From Sycon ciliatum (Eukaryota > Porifera > Calcarea > Leucosolenida > Sycettidae), in contig NC_088654.1 in the NCBI RefSeq assembly GCF_964019385.1, positions 5,541,297 to 5,605,296 of the forward strand: a DNA stretch of 64,000 bases, read 5' to 3'. The translations under genes were made by a program, and so were the position numbers. How positions within the stretch are numbered: position 1 is the stretch's first letter; every line of letters begins with the position of its first letter. This document shows positions 63,312 through 64,000 of the stretch, one piece after another. A model generated the notes under the pieces. It saw only the letters and a program-made list of their open reading frames with translations. It was not told where the DNA came from and did no database searches.

Positions 63312-63780
63312 AGACAAGCGAAAGCTTCTGTTTTTTCTGTTCTCTTCTGTTGTACCCATTCTCCTTCTGATGTACCGCTGACTCTACGCTGAAGATCTAA
63401 GTATTTAATTCTCATTTTGATTTTGATTTGGATTTGGATGCAGTGAATGGGATTTCGATCTTTGACCACTTTGTGGTGGGTCTGATCTACTCACCTCCCA
63501 CCGCTTAGGAGCTGCATCTGCGCCTTGATCCAAGAGGGTGGTGGCGTTCCTGCGGATGCGGAAAACTGGGCCTTTGGCCGAGTCTCACGCGAACCGTGAA
63601 TTTTTTTTGATTTTTTTATTATAATTTTCATATTCGCTTTCATGTTATTGGGTTCTCTGCCCGTTTGAATTTGCGAATCAAAATAAATACAAACAAACTA
63701 TTCAAAAGAGGGCTTTATTTGTTCACTGGCTCTCGGAGACAGGGGTACCACGCAAGAGGGGGCTCTAATCCCGCGAATAC
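63312..63780 (+). other. LINE C 3' region
   Basis: AT-rich, with GATTTTGATTTGGATTTGG repeats near 63416-63440 and a tail TGCCCGTTTGAATTTGCGAA then AAATAAATACAAACAAAC (63659-63699), similar to the other LINE tails in this window. Confidence 0.55.
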
Positions 63781-64000
63781 GGTAAGGCATGCATACCATA
63801 GTGTAAGGACTACATACCGCTCCGTAAGGGTTCCATACCCTGTGTAAGGGTTCCATACCCCTGTGTAAGGGTTCTATACCCTGTGTAAGGGTTCCATACC
63901 GCTCCGTAAGGGTTCCATACCCCTTTGTAAGGACTACATATCGCTCCGTAAGGGTACCATACCCCTGTGTAAGGGTTCCATGCCCCTGCGTTAGGGTTCC
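63781..64000. repeat. 20-21-bp satellite running off the window edge
   Basis: About eleven units of GTAAGGGTTCCATACCCCTGT with variants (GGACTACATACCGCTCC). It continues to the last base, so its full size is unknown. Confidence 0.93.

Larger units (their letters stand above)
56512..63700 (+). mobile_element. LINE C: ORF1-endonuclease-RT element with 1539-bp tandem duplication
   Basis: ORF1 and the endonuclease start occur twice (56512-58050 and 58051-59589), then the rest of endonuclease, linker and RT follow. A solo LTR splits the RT (61748-62826). The RT C terminus ends near 63311, and an AT-rich tail (AAAATAAATACAAACAAAC) near 63700 may be the 3' end. Several frameshifts; not active. Confidence 0.88.

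Noticed and set aside
63989-64000. Telomere end at the right border
   Set aside because: GTTAGGG occurs once inside a 20-bp satellite; there is no run of TTAGGG units.

Overview
The window is animal nuclear DNA, most likely from a marine invertebrate. It has spliced exons with GT..AG borders and phase-1 introns, long dinucleotide microsatellites, several non-LTR families, a Ty3/Gypsy element, a BEL/Pao element and many foldback or inverted-repeat elements. Nothing here fixes the phylum; sponge, cnidarian, mollusc and cephalochordate all fit. No bacterial or organellar features were seen. A 200-base assembly gap lies at 26222-26421. HOST GENE: one plus-strand gene can be followed across most of the window. 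Fourteen exons between 4142 and 21548 encode, in order, the end of a NIDO-like module and an AMOP domain, a VWD domain, the post-VWD region found in MUC4-type proteins, a Cys-rich EGF-like part, a calcium-binding EGF, another EGF, an Ig domain split over two exons, and two tandem-duplicated Ser/Thr/Pro-rich exons. Three further exons (38552-38665 EGF; 51197-51526 and 54861-55190, unrecognised modules of exactly 330 nt each) keep the same 1-1 phase and are probably part of the same locus. From exon 2 onward almost all borders are phase 1, so introns could grow without harming the frame. The 5' end lies left of the window; no stop, membrane segment or 3' end was found. REPEATS BY REGION: 1-4090 is a decayed LINE with a zinc-finger C terminus, followed by a chain of LINE 3' fragments separated by (TG)n arrays. 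4553-21390 is intronic, with foldback/SINE-like elements, TIR elements and several minisatellites. 21735-26221 is a second LINE with an internal inversion and a nested dimeric repeat. 27863-33054 is a nearly intact Ty3/Gypsy element with a canonical -1 frameshift signal. 33601-34530 is another zinc-finger LINE 3' end between TG arrays. 35224-37640 holds LINE fragments and hairpins. 40202-46746 is a BEL/Pao element on the minus strand with both LTRs but a deleted integrase core. 48955-49705 is a LINE end. 52066-54660 holds two inverted TIR elements. 56512-63700 is a third LINE carrying a 1539-bp tandem duplication and a solo LTR. 63781-64000 is a satellite running off the edge. MAIN LEADS: (1) a non-LTR family whose 3' ends always abut (TG)n and whose 5'-truncated copies have TG on both sides, suggesting microsatellite-targeted insertion, with a 3' hairpin supported by compensatory changes; (2) a slippery heptamer plus H-type pseudoknot in the Gypsy element; (3) a dimeric pol III-like repeat family with one copy whose left monomer is inverted; (4) a 312-bp insertion with a 9-bp target duplication and a hammerhead-like core.
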